Positions 1 to 7,774 of a DNA stretch of 64,000 nucleotides are shown piece by piece. The DNA comes from an uncultured Oscillospiraceae bacterium. GTDB lineage: Bacteria; Bacillota; Clostridia; Oscillospirales; Oscillospiraceae. A program made the translations under genes and the position numbers. Position 1 is the stretch's first letter, and every line of letters begins with the position of its first letter. The DNA lies in assembly GCA_944385475.1 (NCBI GenBank), contig CALWXJ010000034.1, positions 1 to 64,000 on the forward strand, given 5' to 3'. Under the pieces are notes generated by a model, which had not been told where the DNA came from, did no database searches, and saw nothing but the letters and a program-made list of their open reading frames with translations.

Positions 1-82
1 TAAAAATTGGTACGCCTGAGGGGCAGAAATGACTTGCTTTCAGGCTTCGTCAGAGGTACAATACCCCAAACCTGAATATGAA

Positions 83-143
83 AAAGAGCCCTTCTGGACA
101 GGCGGCGGCAGCGGATGCCGCGCCTGGCCAAGAAGGGCTCTTT
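83..143. terminator. Long hairpin, probable bidirectional terminator
   Basis: A 13-bp perfect inverted repeat (AAAGAGCCCTTCT at 83-95, AGAAGGGCTCTTT at 131-143) flanks a GC-rich loop that can fold further. An A-run precedes it and a T-run ends it, so it could stop transcription in either direction. It lies in what is probably the end of an integrative element. Confidence 0.5.
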
Positions 144-162
144 GACCACATGTTTGACCACA
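141..162. repeat. Tandem direct repeat TTTGACCACA x2
   Basis: Two identical 10-bp copies (141-150 and 153-162) are separated by TG, about 115 bp before the tRNA fragment. Short direct repeats near an attachment site are often arm-type integrase binding sites, but that role is only inferred. Confidence 0.4.
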
Positions 163-276
163 GACAGCGCCGGAGCACTCGGAAACAGTGAAATTAAGAG
201 CGACAAAGAGTGAGCCGAATGTAGCGAAAAGGGTCAAAAACTATTAGAAATAACCAGAAAAAATTTAGTTCAACCG

Positions 277-321
277 TTTGGGAGCAGGATGCCGCAGGTT
301 CGAATTCTGTCACTCCGACCA
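277..321 (+). other. tRNA-Pro(UGG) 3' fragment, candidate attachment site
   Basis: The 45 bases run from the anticodon loop (TTTGGGA, anticodon TGG) through the 3' anticodon strand GCAGG, the TPsiC arm (GCAGG, TTCGAAT, TCTGT) and the acceptor end to a genomic CCA. Upstream of 277 the sequence cannot form the 5' anticodon stem, D arm or acceptor strand, so this is not a whole tRNA. Such 3' fragments are left when a tyrosine-recombinase element integrates at a tRNA 3' end and rebuilds the intact tRNA at its far end. By that logic the element lies left of 277 and extends out of the window. Confidence 0.7.
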
Positions 322-349
322 TGCGGGGTATCATTAAAGGATCTGAAGA

Positions 350-374
350 GACCGTCCCAAACTTTGTGTAAACC
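350..374 (+). repeat. IS256-type left terminal inverted repeat
   Basis: The outer end of the element; it pairs imperfectly with 1812-1836, sharing the TCCCAAA and TGTGTAAAC blocks. Confidence 0.65.
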
Positions 375-419
375 TCCTGCGTGGTGTAGAATAGAAGCAC
401 CGCACAGGAGGTTTTACAT

Positions 420-1658
420 ATGGCCAGAAAGAATCGCACCCCGGAAGAAAATGCCCGTCGAGAAAAAATCCGTGAGCTGCTGTAGATGGCAAACATCGGT
501 AGCATGGATGACATCCAGAATTTGTTCAAGGAGACCATTGCCGAGTTCATGGAGAATGGTCTGGAGGCGGAGCTGGACGACGAACTGGGCTACAGCAAGT
601 GCGACTACAAGAACAAGGACACAGACAACAGCCGCAACGGCCACAGCAGCAAAACGCTGCGCACCAGCTTTGGAGATGTGGGTGTGTCGGTCCCTCGAGA
701 CCGGAAGGGTGAATTTGAACCCCAGGTACTGAAAAAGAACCAAACCAGCATCAGTCAGGACATTGAGGAGAAGATCCTGTCCATGTACGCCAAGGGCATG
801 ACCACTGGTGACATTGAGACCCATATCCAGGACATCTATGGCATTTCTGTTTCAGATAGTACCATCAGCCGGATTACCGACAAGATCCTGCCCATCGCCA
901 AAGAGTGGCAGCAGCGGCCCCTGGAATCCATCTACGCTGAGGTCTTTCTGGATGCCATCCACTACCATGTCCGCAGCGAAGGACAGATCGTGAAGAAAGC
1001 AGTATACATTGCCATTGGTGTCAATCTGGATGGCCGGAAAGATGTCCTGGGCATGTGGGTTGGCGAAAATGAGAGCGCCAAGTTCTGGGCAACTGTGCTC
1101 AATGGTCTGAAAAACCGGGGTGTAGAGGATATTTTCATTGCCTGCACAGATAATTTGATGGGATTTGATGCGGCCATCCATGCCACCTTCCCACAGACCG
1201 AGATCCAGAACTGCATCATCCACCAGCTGCGCAATTCCAGCAAGTATGTGTCCTATAAGGACCTGAAGGCCCTTATGGCCGACCTGAAGGCGGTTTATGC
1301 CGCCGTGGACGAGCAGGCAGCCCTGGATGCTCTGGACACCTTTGGGGAGCGATGGGACAAGAAATACCCAAAAATCTCCCAGTCCTGGCGGGTCAACTGG
1401 GCCAATCTCAGCACCTACTTCAAGTATCCCCAAGAGGTACGTAGACTGATCTACACCACCAACGCCATTGAGGGCTTTAACCGCCAACTCCGCAAGGTGA
1501 CTAAAGGCAAATCGGTATTTCCTACCGATGATAGCCTACTTAAAATGCTATATCTGGCCATGATGGACATTACAAAAAAGTGGACCGGACGGCGGCAGGA
1601 CTGGAGCCTGATCCACGCCCAGATGGCCATCTATTTTGCCGAGCGTATGCCTGAGTAA
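420..1658 (+). pseudogene. IS256-family transposase with in-frame amber codon
   Basis: Mutator/IS256 transposases are DDE enzymes that move their IS. The natural start is ATG at 420, with AGGAGG at 406-411. The frame runs 21 codons to a TAG at 483-485, then continues without shift from ATG 486 for 390 codons. TAG is one base from CAG, so a Gln-to-stop change is the simplest explanation; with codon 22 restored the protein would be about 412 residues, normal for the family. The catalytic acids are visible in the contexts LDAIHYH, ACTDNL and NAIEGFN. Translation could restart at 486 because TAG and ATG are adjacent, giving an N-terminally shortened protein; no good ribosome site precedes 486. 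Confidence 0.85.
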
Positions 1659-1763
1659 CACTGCTGGTGTCGGATGTCAAGAACAAGATAAACGGCTCCG
1701 CCGCCCTTGACATCCAACCACCCCACCGGCGTTATGTTGTTGAAAAGGCGATAGCCGGATTCC

Positions 1764-2219
1764 TTGGCTACCGCCCTGAATAAATTTTGCTCTATTCCCA
1801 CCTCACATGGAGTTTACACAGAATTTGGGATTGACCCGATTCTTCAGTTCTTAAAAGATCATTTAGTTCCCATCTTATTGGGATACTTTATTTTGTTTGG
1901 CGGAAAAGCTGCCGGAATTGAGTTCCCTTCCTCTATTGAAAAGATTAAAGAACTGGTAGCGGATTTTCTTTATAGGAAAGAAACAAGGCGTATCAAAGTG
2001 GCCGAAGCTGATAAAGCTAAAGCGGAAGCTGAAAAAGCAAAAGTAGAAGCCGAACGCAATCGTTTTGAACTCGAAGAACTGAAAAGGCAAGCCCAAGAAA
2101 GGGCCTGCCAAACTGTAGATAATTTTACTCGCGCCGCTGTGCCACTCAATATTAAACCTCCAGCAAATAATATTATTGATATCGCAGCACTTTTTCAAAT
2201 TGACGATGAAACCGAATAA
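1764..2219 (+). CDS. IS-truncated membrane/coiled-coil protein, C-terminal part
   Basis: The ATG at 1764 lies inside the IS right end, so the first ~24 codons are IS-derived and the native sequence begins near 1837. The native part has one hydrophobic segment (VPILLGYFILFG), a Lys/Glu/Ala-rich coiled coil of about 45 residues and a hydrophilic tail. I do not recognise a family. The sequence is much more AT-rich than the rest of the window, consistent with mobile DNA. No missing 5' part is visible on the other side of the IS. Whether this chimera is translated is unknown. Confidence 0.45.
   Translation: MATALNKFCSIPTSHGVYTEFGIDPILQFLKDHLVPILLGYFILFGGKAAGIEFPSSIEKIKELVADFLYRKETRRIKVAEADKAKAEAEKAKVEAERNRFELEELKRQAQERACQTVDNFTRAAVPLNIKPPANNIIDIAALFQIDDETE
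1812..1836 (-). repeat. IS256-type right terminal inverted repeat
   Basis: The reverse complement carries TCCCAAA and TGTGTAAAC in the same order as the left end. Confidence 0.65.
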
Positions 2220-2315
2220 TGCTAATTGGATGAAATACTGATTGTCCGTACCCAATACTATTTTTGCATTTGTAATTTCTTGAAACCCTTAAATGACACT
2301 CGGACCACCTTTCTT

Positions 2316-2345
2316 AGAAAAACCGCCTATTTAGGCGGTTTTTCT
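2316..2345 (+). terminator. Rho-independent terminator
   Basis: A perfect 14-bp stem (2316-2329 with 2332-2345) has a 2-base loop and ends in TTTTTCT. It lies about 100 bp after the truncated gene and could work in both directions. Confidence 0.75.
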
Positions 2346-2649
2346 GCGTTTTAAGTTTATTTTTGTGGTTTCAGTAATTGCTGTTCACCGGTGATTCAAG
2401 GCTCAGAGAGGCGGTAGGAACATGGGTGCGAATAGCCGCCGGAACTGGTAAATCCCTAACCCATCCCTAATGGGGATATATTAGGAATTCCTCTACAAAT
2501 ATAGGGTTAAATACATCTACGCGGATGTGCATTGAAAAAACAATCGAAACAAAGTTAATGTGTCTGCAGGCTGAATGTCTGCAATGAGCGTGTGGCAAGA
2601 TTTTGTACTTGTGTTTCGCAAGCGTTGACTAAACTGGGTGGTGCTTTAG

Positions 2650-2973
2650 CGTATTGCCCTTTCCCTTTATGATGTTACCTTTGGAGCTGGGCTTCGGGAT
2701 GAGGAGCAGTCGCTGCCGCCCCCGCTGGTAGAGCAGCTCCGCACGCTCACGCCCAAGAGCGTTCCTCTGGATATGGTCACAACTATGATGTCCTACTGCC
2801 TTGCCAATAAGCCGTAGGATTCCGACTGAGCTGTGTTGCCGGTGGCCAACTTTGACGCGTACTTCGGCACTGCCAGTTTCGGGCAGAAGTATCTGAAGCA
2901 GAGTCCAGAAACTATTTTAGAACACTCAAAGCCCAGGGTTGGATTGTATCGGTACCGATCAACTTATAGATAA
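2650..2973 (+). pseudogene. Decayed frame with two in-frame stops, family not recognised
   Basis: One reading frame stays open from 2650 to a TAA at 2971-2973 apart from TAG at 2815-2817 and TGA at 2827-2829. It encodes sensible protein on both sides: DVTFGAGLRDEEQ before the stops and PVANFDAYFGTASFGQKYL after. Keeping frame across both stops argues for nonsense decay of a real gene. I see no start codon with a ribosome site; the 5' part may be missing. The setting suggests a mobile-element cargo gene. The ~430 bp between the upstream terminator (2345) and this relic hold no other gene that I can see. Confidence 0.4.
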
Positions 2974-3112
2974 TTTAGATGTAACAAAAGCGAAGAAGGG
3001 AAAAGCACAATCCAGAAGAAACCGGAGATGCAATCGAGAAATATTGTGAAAACACGATATTTCTTATAGTGGGTACAGAACGCTTAACGATGGAAAGAGG
3101 AGCAGAACACCA

Positions 3113-3241
3113 ATGCATAGTATCATGGGATACATCGAAAGAGCGTGGCAGGAAAAAAGAAAATCGCAGCTTACTGCTGCTCTGACTACCAATGTGGTGC
3201 AGTTCATGCGCTCTGGGGACAGGGTTCATGTCCGCTTATGA
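3113..3241 (+). CDS. Small hypothetical protein, 42 aa
   Basis: ATG 3113 is preceded by AAAGAGGAG about 12 bases upstream and opens a 42-codon frame beginning MHSIMGYIERAWQEK and ending RSGDRVHVRL. The product is basic and hydrophilic with no visible membrane segment. It ends 18 bp before the convergent HAD gene. It may be a fragment of a larger mobile-element gene; I know no family for it. Confidence 0.3.
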   Translation: MHSIMGYIERAWQEKRKSQLTAALTTNVVQFMRSGDRVHVRL

Positions 3242-3258
3242 ACGTCAGAAGGGAATCC

Positions 3259-4059
3259 TTATTTGGCGGCCCGCGCCTGCTCCACAATTTCCCCTACACC
3301 GCTTAGAACGGCGGTGGGGCGATAGGCATAGGTCTTCAGCGTCTCCGGTGTGGACACGCCAGAGAGCACCAGGACGGTGGACATGCCGCTCTCCAGGCCG
3401 GAGATGACATCCGTGTCCATCCGGTCGCCCACCATGACCGCGTCCCCAGAGTGACAGTTCAGCATCCGCAGACCGGTGCGCATCATCAGGGGGTTAGGCT
3501 TTCCGCAGAAGTAGGCCTGCATGCCGGTGGCCATCTCAATGGGAGCCACCAGAGCCCGGCAGGCGGGGGCAATCCCGTTTTCAATGGGGCCGGAGACATC
3601 GGAGTTGGCACCAATCAGCTTGGCCCCGTTGAGAACCAGGTTTGTGGCCTTGGTAAGGGTGTCCAGGGAATAAGAGCGGCCCTCCCCCACCACCACGTAG
3701 TCTGGGTTTACATCGTTCATGGTAATACCCGCATCGTAGAGGGCGTTGAAGAGGCCGGCCTCTCCAATCACAAAGGCGGAGCAACCGGGGGCCTGCTCCT
3801 TCAGGAAGGCGGCGGTGGCCAGGGCGCTGGTGTAGAAGTGCTCCTCTGAGACGTCCAGTCCCATGCGGGCTAGCTTTTGCTGCAGTTCCTTGGGAGTGTA
3901 GCCGCTGTTGTTGGTCAGAAAGAGGTACTCCTTGTCCTCGTCGTGCAGCCACTGGATAAATTCCGGAACGCCGGGCAGAATGCGGTTGCCGTGGTAGATG
4001 ACACCGTCCATATCGCAGATGAACCCGTGTTTTTGATTGAAATCAAGGGTGTATTCCAT
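3259..4059 (-). CDS. HAD-IIA family hydrolase (NagD-like)
   Basis: The 266-residue protein is a cytosolic Mg-dependent phosphatase of the NagD/phosphoglycolate-phosphatase type. It shows motif I DMDG (16-19, nucleophile Asp16), motif II LTNNS (48-52), the motif III lysine in CGKPNP (Lys188) and motif IV GDRMDTD (212-218). The cap between motifs II and III has the size of class C2 caps. The ATG start has AGGAGG eight bases upstream. Family members dephosphorylate sugar phosphates, nucleotides or phosphoglycolate, and specificity cannot be read from sequence. It is the most distal of three phosphatases on this strand, separated from the others only by a pseudogene, so it may belong with the ECF/RpiR cluster. 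Confidence 0.9.
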   Translation of the reverse strand: MEYTLDFNQKHGFICDMDGVIYHGNRILPGVPEFIQWLHDEDKEYLFLTNNSGYTPKELQQKLARMGLDVSEEHFYTSALATAAFLKEQAPGCSAFVIGEAGLFNALYDAGITMNDVNPDYVVVGEGRSYSLDTLTKATNLVLNGAKLIGANSDVSGPIENGIAPACRALVAPIEMATGMQAYFCGKPNPLMMRTGLRMLNCHSGDAVMVGDRMDTDVISGLESGMSTVLVLSGVSTPETLKTYAYRPTAVLSGVGEIVEQARAAK

Positions 4060-4173
4060 ATGTCCTCCTATTCGCGTTCAGCTTCTGCCGTCCAGAAGCG
4101 TCCATGGCTCCCGGTGGCTGCGGATGGATCCAGTATAGCAACCGCCAGTCAGGTTGTAAACAGTGAGAGGGAG

Positions 4174-4459
4174 CTATGGCGTTTCCGTCCGCTCCTTTGG
4201 ATGCTCTAAGCAGCAGAGTGCCCGGCTGCGCTCCCAGACCGGGCGTGGGATAAGACGAATGGTCAGCGTAATCAGGGCGGGTAGCAGAATCATGTCGCCA
4301 AAATACTCCAAAATAGGAACGAAATCCGGAATGAGATCGATGGGCGGCGGTGATGCCCGCGCACAGCCTGGCGGCGGGCGGTGTTTCCAGTTCCCGCAGC
4401 GCAGCGCGGAGGATGGACAGGCTGACGGTCAGCTGTTTGGCCCGGTCCCGCAGCTTTAT
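4174..4459 (-). pseudogene. DUF1232 (YkvA-like) membrane protein, frameshifted
   Basis: Minus-strand translation gives KLRDRAKQLTVSLSILRAA...RLCAGITAA in one frame and, after a shift near 4341-4352, PIDLIPDFVPILEYFGDM, then LLPALITLTIRLIP, in another, ending at TAG 4174-4176. PIDLIPDF is the hallmark of DUF1232/YkvA proteins, where a YALS-like stretch usually stands just before it. Here those residues are missing, suggesting a deletion of about 11 bases that shifted the frame. The codon at the expected start is ATA (4457-4459) rather than ATG. This accounts for most of the 440-bp stretch between the HAD and RpiR genes. Confidence 0.7.
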
Positions 4460-4503
4460 ACCAGATTCCCTCCCATGCGGTGTGTCCGGCCTTGCCCCGG
4501 TGT

Positions 4504-5328
4504 TTATCCCAGGGGAAAGTAGCTGGTTTTCAACTGGTGGAGCCGTTCCAGACTGTCGGTTCCCCGCTGGCCCAGCCGTCCGGTTACGGCCACGGTCAAC
4601 ACGTCCAGCAAGGCGGTGGGGGCGGCCATGGAGTGGTACTCCTTCCCCTCTCCACGGTAGGCAAAGAGGCTGATATTCGCCTGCTCCTCCGGTGGGATAC
4701 AGGTGCGGCTGACAAAGGCCAGTGTCTGGTATCCCGCCGTTTTGCTGTGGTCCAGAATGACCCGTCCCTCCCGGGACAGCTTGGAAAAACTGAACATGAC
4801 CACCAGATCTGACTCCCCAGCCTGAAGCAGTCCCTCCAGCAGCTCGGAGCCGCCGGAGGGCAACAGAGAGACGGAGAGCCCCAGCCGACCCAGCCGGAAG
4901 GCCAGCATCCGAGCCAGGGAGGCGGAGGCGTTTTTGCCGTGGAGGAAGATGCGCCGGGCGGAGATGACGGCCTTCACGCCCCGGTCAAATTCTGCGGGAT
5001 CCATCTGCCGGGCGGTTTTTTGCAGGTAGAGCTGCTGCCGCTCCAGCCAGGCGGCGGGAGAAAAACCGCCATCCTGAGACAGGGTTCCTGCCATCTTGGC
5101 GGCAGGACCGGCAGCTTGCTCCACCACCAGGGATTTCAGCTCCTTAAAGTCAGCGCAGCCTACGTGGCGGGCAAAGCGGGAGACGGTGGCGTCGGAGAGG
5201 TCCAGCCGCCGGGCCAGCTGCCCGATGGAGGAGAACAGAAAGGCGTCGGTGTTGGTGTTGATGTAGTCCATAATTTTCTGCTCCGCCCGAGTCAGTTCCC
5301 CGGGTGAGACAGCAAGGCACAGTTCCAT
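4504..5328 (-). CDS. RpiR/MurR-family transcriptional regulator
   Basis: This 274-residue regulator has the two RpiR parts: an N-terminal helix-turn-helix (about residues 10-75, with the IGQLARRLDLSDATVSRFAR helix pair) and a C-terminal SIS sugar-phosphate-binding domain (about 110-250, with LHGKNASASLARML and MFSFSKLSREG). RpiR proteins usually sense a phosphorylated sugar or amino sugar and control its uptake and catabolism. The ATG has AGGAGA upstream and overlaps the end of the upstream phosphatase gene by 37 bp, so it is the last gene of the ECF/PHP/IMPase operon. The context suggests that it senses a product of that pathway. Confidence 0.9.
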   Translation of the reverse strand: MELCLAVSPGELTRAEQKIMDYINTNTDAFLFSSIGQLARRLDLSDATVSRFARHVGCADFKELKSLVVEQAAGPAAKMAGTLSQDGGFSPAAWLERQQLYLQKTARQMDPAEFDRGVKAVISARRIFLHGKNASASLARMLAFRLGRLGLSVSLLPSGGSELLEGLLQAGESDLVVMFSFSKLSREGRVILDHSKTAGYQTLAFVSRTCIPPEEQANISLFAYRGEGKEYHSMAAPTALLDVLTVAVTGRLGQRGTDSLERLHQLKTSYFPLG

Positions 5329-6125
5329 TGATATCTCTCCTGTTCATTCAGTGCGTCCATGAGGGCGGGGTGAAGCCGTCCGTTGGAGGCCAGCACGCCG
5401 TTGCCCTCCAGAAGGGAGAGGGGCGTGCCGCCGGGGGTGGTGACCCGGCCGCCCGCCTCCTCCACCAGAAGTAGGCCGGCAGCGTAGTCCCAGGGCTGGA
5501 GGGCCAGCTCCACGTACCCCTCCAGACGGCCGCAGGCCACCCAGCAAAGATCCAGGGAGGCGCAGCCGACCCGGCGGATGTCTTGGCAGCGGTCATAGAG
5601 GGCCCGCATCTGACAAAAGGCCCGGTCAGCCAGATCCCGCCGTCCGGGTACGGTGCCGGTGGATATAAGGCTGTCCGCCAGCCGGGCCGCTTCACTTACC
5701 CGGATGGGGCGGCCGTTTAAAAAGGCACCCTCTCCCCGGCGGGCGGTAAAGCATTCCCCGGTATAGGGCTGGTAGACAACGCCGAAGCAGACCTGCCCAC
5801 CCTCCGCCAGCGCCAGAGACACCGCGCTGTGCCCAAATTGGTGGATCAGATTGGTGGTGCCATCCACGGGGTCCAGAATCCAGAAAGGACGGCGGGGGAC
5901 AATGGCGGTTTTTTCCCCCTCCTCCCCCAGAAACTGCACAGCCGGGGCCAGCTTTTCCAGCTGACCCCGGAGGGTATTCTGCACGGTGAGATCCACATTG
6001 GTGACGAAGTCTGTCCGGCTTTTGGGAACCACGGTCTGGACGGCGGAGGGGTCGGTCAGCAGAGCGCCGGCCTGACGGACGGCCTCCACCACTTGTCCGG
6101 CCAGGGCATCGGTGAGAACACTCAT
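5292..6125 (-). CDS. Inositol monophosphatase family protein
   Basis: The 277-residue protein belongs to the Mg-dependent, Li-sensitive phosphatase fold that includes SuhB/IMPase and CysQ. It has the metal-binding LGEEG (66-70), the signature LDPVDGTTN (84-92) with its three acidic ligands, a GCAS loop (188-191) and WDYAAG (212-217) carrying the last metal Asp. Substrates in the family include inositol phosphate, sugar bisphosphates and 3'-phosphoadenosine phosphates; I cannot separate these. The ATG overlaps the PHP gene stop (ATGA) and has GGAGG seven bases upstream, so the two are translationally coupled. Confidence 0.9.
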   Translation of the reverse strand: MSVLTDALAGQVVEAVRQAGALLTDPSAVQTVVPKSRTDFVTNVDLTVQNTLRGQLEKLAPAVQFLGEEGEKTAIVPRRPFWILDPVDGTTNLIHQFGHSAVSLALAEGGQVCFGVVYQPYTGECFTARRGEGAFLNGRPIRVSEAARLADSLISTGTVPGRRDLADRAFCQMRALYDRCQDIRRVGCASLDLCWVACGRLEGYVELALQPWDYAAGLLLVEEAGGRVTTPGGTPLSLLEGNGVLASNGRLHPALMDALNEQERYQWNCALLSHPGN

Positions 6126-6919
6126 GCAATGGCCTCCTTGGTGAGAATGGAGACATAGTCGCCGCCCAGAGCGTGAATTTCCTTCAAAGAGCGCTTGAGC
6201 AGGCAGGCGGTGCGAACCTGGGCCGCGGCGGTATCTGCAAGCTGAATCTCATACCGTCCGGCGTCCATCTCGGCCTTCAGGGCGGAGATGGAGCAGACCT
6301 CCCGCTGAAACACGGTGGTGACGCAGCCGTACTGCACCGCCTGATGGGTATCGCTGCCGGAGACTACGGGGATGTTCAGCCGCCGCCCCAGGGCGTAGGT
6401 CAGCTCCTCCGTGCGGGAGCGGTCCAGGGCCAGGTCCTTTCCATTTAAATCCAGGAACTGGAGCCGCTCCAGCTGCTCCTGCGGCAGCTCGGGCACGTGG
6501 CCCGGCGCACGGTAGGGGTGCCCACAGCCCACCAGCACCGGGTACTCCCCGAACAGGTCCATGAGCTGGCCGAAGGGGAGAAAGTTCCCCTTTTCCTTGT
6601 GGGGCTCCAGCCGGTGGTTCAGCTCCAGGATGGCCTCCAGGGGGCCGATGGACAGGATGTGGCCGCCCTCGGCCACGTCGGTCTCCATGCCCGGAAAGAT
6701 GCGCAGCCCGTTGGGCAGTTCCAACACGTCCTCTGTCCGGCGGCTCACCGAGGACAGGTAGCTGTACAACTCGTCGAACTGCAGGGTGTTGAAGTGCTCG
6801 GTGAGGCACAGGGCGTCCAGCCCGGCCCCATGAGCCTCGCCAAAGAGCCAGTCGGTATAGGTAGTGGAAAAGGGCAGCTTTTTAGCCAGCTTTCCGTGGG
6901 TGTGAAAATCAAGTCGCAA
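6122..6919 (-). CDS. PHP-domain phosphoesterase
   Basis: The 265-residue protein opens with the PHP metal motif LDFHTHG (3-9), followed by LTEHFN (39-44), GMETD, a GCGHPY segment and GSDTHQ, the order found in histidinol-phosphatase-like PHP enzymes that use two or three metal ions. The start is a TTG (6917-6919) with AGAAGG upstream; choosing a later codon would lose the first metal motif. It lies 15 bp after the EcfT gene and overlaps the IMPase gene by 4 bp. No histidine biosynthesis genes are nearby, so a role in processing the transported compound is more likely, though inferred. Confidence 0.85.
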   Translation of the reverse strand: MRLDFHTHGKLAKKLPFSTTYTDWLFGEAHGAGLDALCLTEHFNTLQFDELYSYLSSVSRRTEDVLELPNGLRIFPGMETDVAEGGHILSIGPLEAILELNHRLEPHKEKGNFLPFGQLMDLFGEYPVLVGCGHPYRAPGHVPELPQEQLERLQFLDLNGKDLALDRSRTEELTYALGRRLNIPVVSGSDTHQAVQYGCVTTVFQREVCSISALKAEMDAGRYEIQLADTAAAQVRTACLLKRSLKEIHALGGDYVSILTKEAIA

Positions 6920-6934
6920 GGGAAAAACCTTCTT

Positions 6935-7771
6935 TCAGAACAAAGTGGAGCAGAAAATACACAAGGCAACCCACAGGGCGGAGAGTGCCAGGAATAATAA
7001 ATCATTATACGACACTTTCAGGGCGGAGAGCTTTATTTTCTTTACGGTTTTGTTGACGGCGGCATAGCGGTAGCCCCGCAGCTCCAGGGCCTCCACCGTG
7101 GTGCGGGAGCGCTTGGCAGTGTTGAGCATCAGGGGGTAGAAGGACTCCATGATGATTTTCACCTGATAGATGAGGTAGCGCACCTTGCCCCACAGGGTGT
7201 CGTGGGCGGGGGGATTGCCCCGCAGGCGATAGGAGAGAAGCACGTTCTGGAACTCCTCCATGAGCATGGGGAGCATGCGGTAAGCGTAGCAGATGGAGAA
7301 ACTCAGCCGCTCGGGGCAGCCGTACCACATAAGGCCATTGCTGAGCCGGTCCGGGTCCAGACCGGAGAACACGGTGACCGAGGCTAAGGAGATGGTGGCC
7401 ACCTTCAGGGTGAGCACCAGCAGGGGCGGGATGGCTGAGGCGTCTCCTCCGAAGAGCAAGGTGGCCAGAAAGAGGTAGCCCGTCTGGGAGAACACCCCCA
7501 GGGCGAAGAGGAAGAGCACCAGCCCCGCCACATGGGCCAGCAGGGTGGTGACCATCACCAGCAGGAAGCAGCCCAGCAGAAAGGACAGGTCGTTGACAAA
7601 CCAGGGGACCACGCCGAAAAACAGGTACCAGACGATGAGAATGCGTGGGTCCAGGGCGGCGATCACCGTGTCGTCGTTTCCGTAGGCGTTTTTCAGCACC
7701 TGGCTGCGGAGGAAGTCCATGGAGAATTTGTCCAGGATACTCTCCGACAGCTTACTCATCATGTGTTCCAT
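6935..7771 (-). CDS. ECF transporter transmembrane subunit (EcfT)
   Basis: The 278-residue membrane protein has about five to six hydrophobic helices and the T-component hallmark of paired Ala-Arg-Gly-type coupling motifs, here YRLRGNPP and ELRGYRY, which contact the two ATPases. EcfT links ATP hydrolysis to the toppling S component. The ATG start has AGGAGG eight bases upstream and is 3 bp after the ATPase gene. With a fused ATPase and an S component in the same operon, this is a dedicated (group I) ECF transporter rather than a shared module. Confidence 0.9.
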   Translation of the reverse strand: MEHMMSKLSESILDKFSMDFLRSQVLKNAYGNDDTVIAALDPRILIVWYLFFGVVPWFVNDLSFLLGCFLLVMVTTLLAHVAGLVLFLFALGVFSQTGYLFLATLLFGGDASAIPPLLVLTLKVATISLASVTVFSGLDPDRLSNGLMWYGCPERLSFSICYAYRMLPMLMEEFQNVLLSYRLRGNPPAHDTLWGKVRYLIYQVKIIMESFYPLMLNTAKRSRTTVEALELRGYRYAAVNKTVKKIKLSALKVSYNDLLFLALSALWVALCIFCSTLF

Positions 7772-7774
7772 AGC

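Larger units (their letters stand above)
349..1837 (+). mobile_element. IS256-family insertion sequence
   Basis: A Mutator-type transposase frame is bracketed by imperfect terminal inverted repeats. The left end (about 350-374) reads ACCGTCCCAAACTTTGTG onward, and its partner at about 1812-1836 matches in most of roughly 24 positions when reverse-complemented. The element is about 1.49 kb. I could not identify a clean target-site duplication. It sits 28 bp beyond the tRNA-Pro fragment and its right end cuts into a neighbouring gene. The transposase has an internal stop, so the copy may be inactive. Confidence 0.8.

Noticed and set aside
277..321. Complete tRNA gene
   Set aside because: The 5' acceptor strand, D arm and 5' anticodon strand are absent.
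194..550. Minus-strand open frame across the tRNA fragment and IS end
   Set aside because: It has no ribosome site, is antisense to the transposase start and spans an attachment-site border, so it is a chance frame.
349..1837. Exact target-site duplication around the IS
   Set aside because: Flanks of 8-9 bp at the two ends do not match; similar CTGAAGA sequences near the ends are inverted rather than direct.
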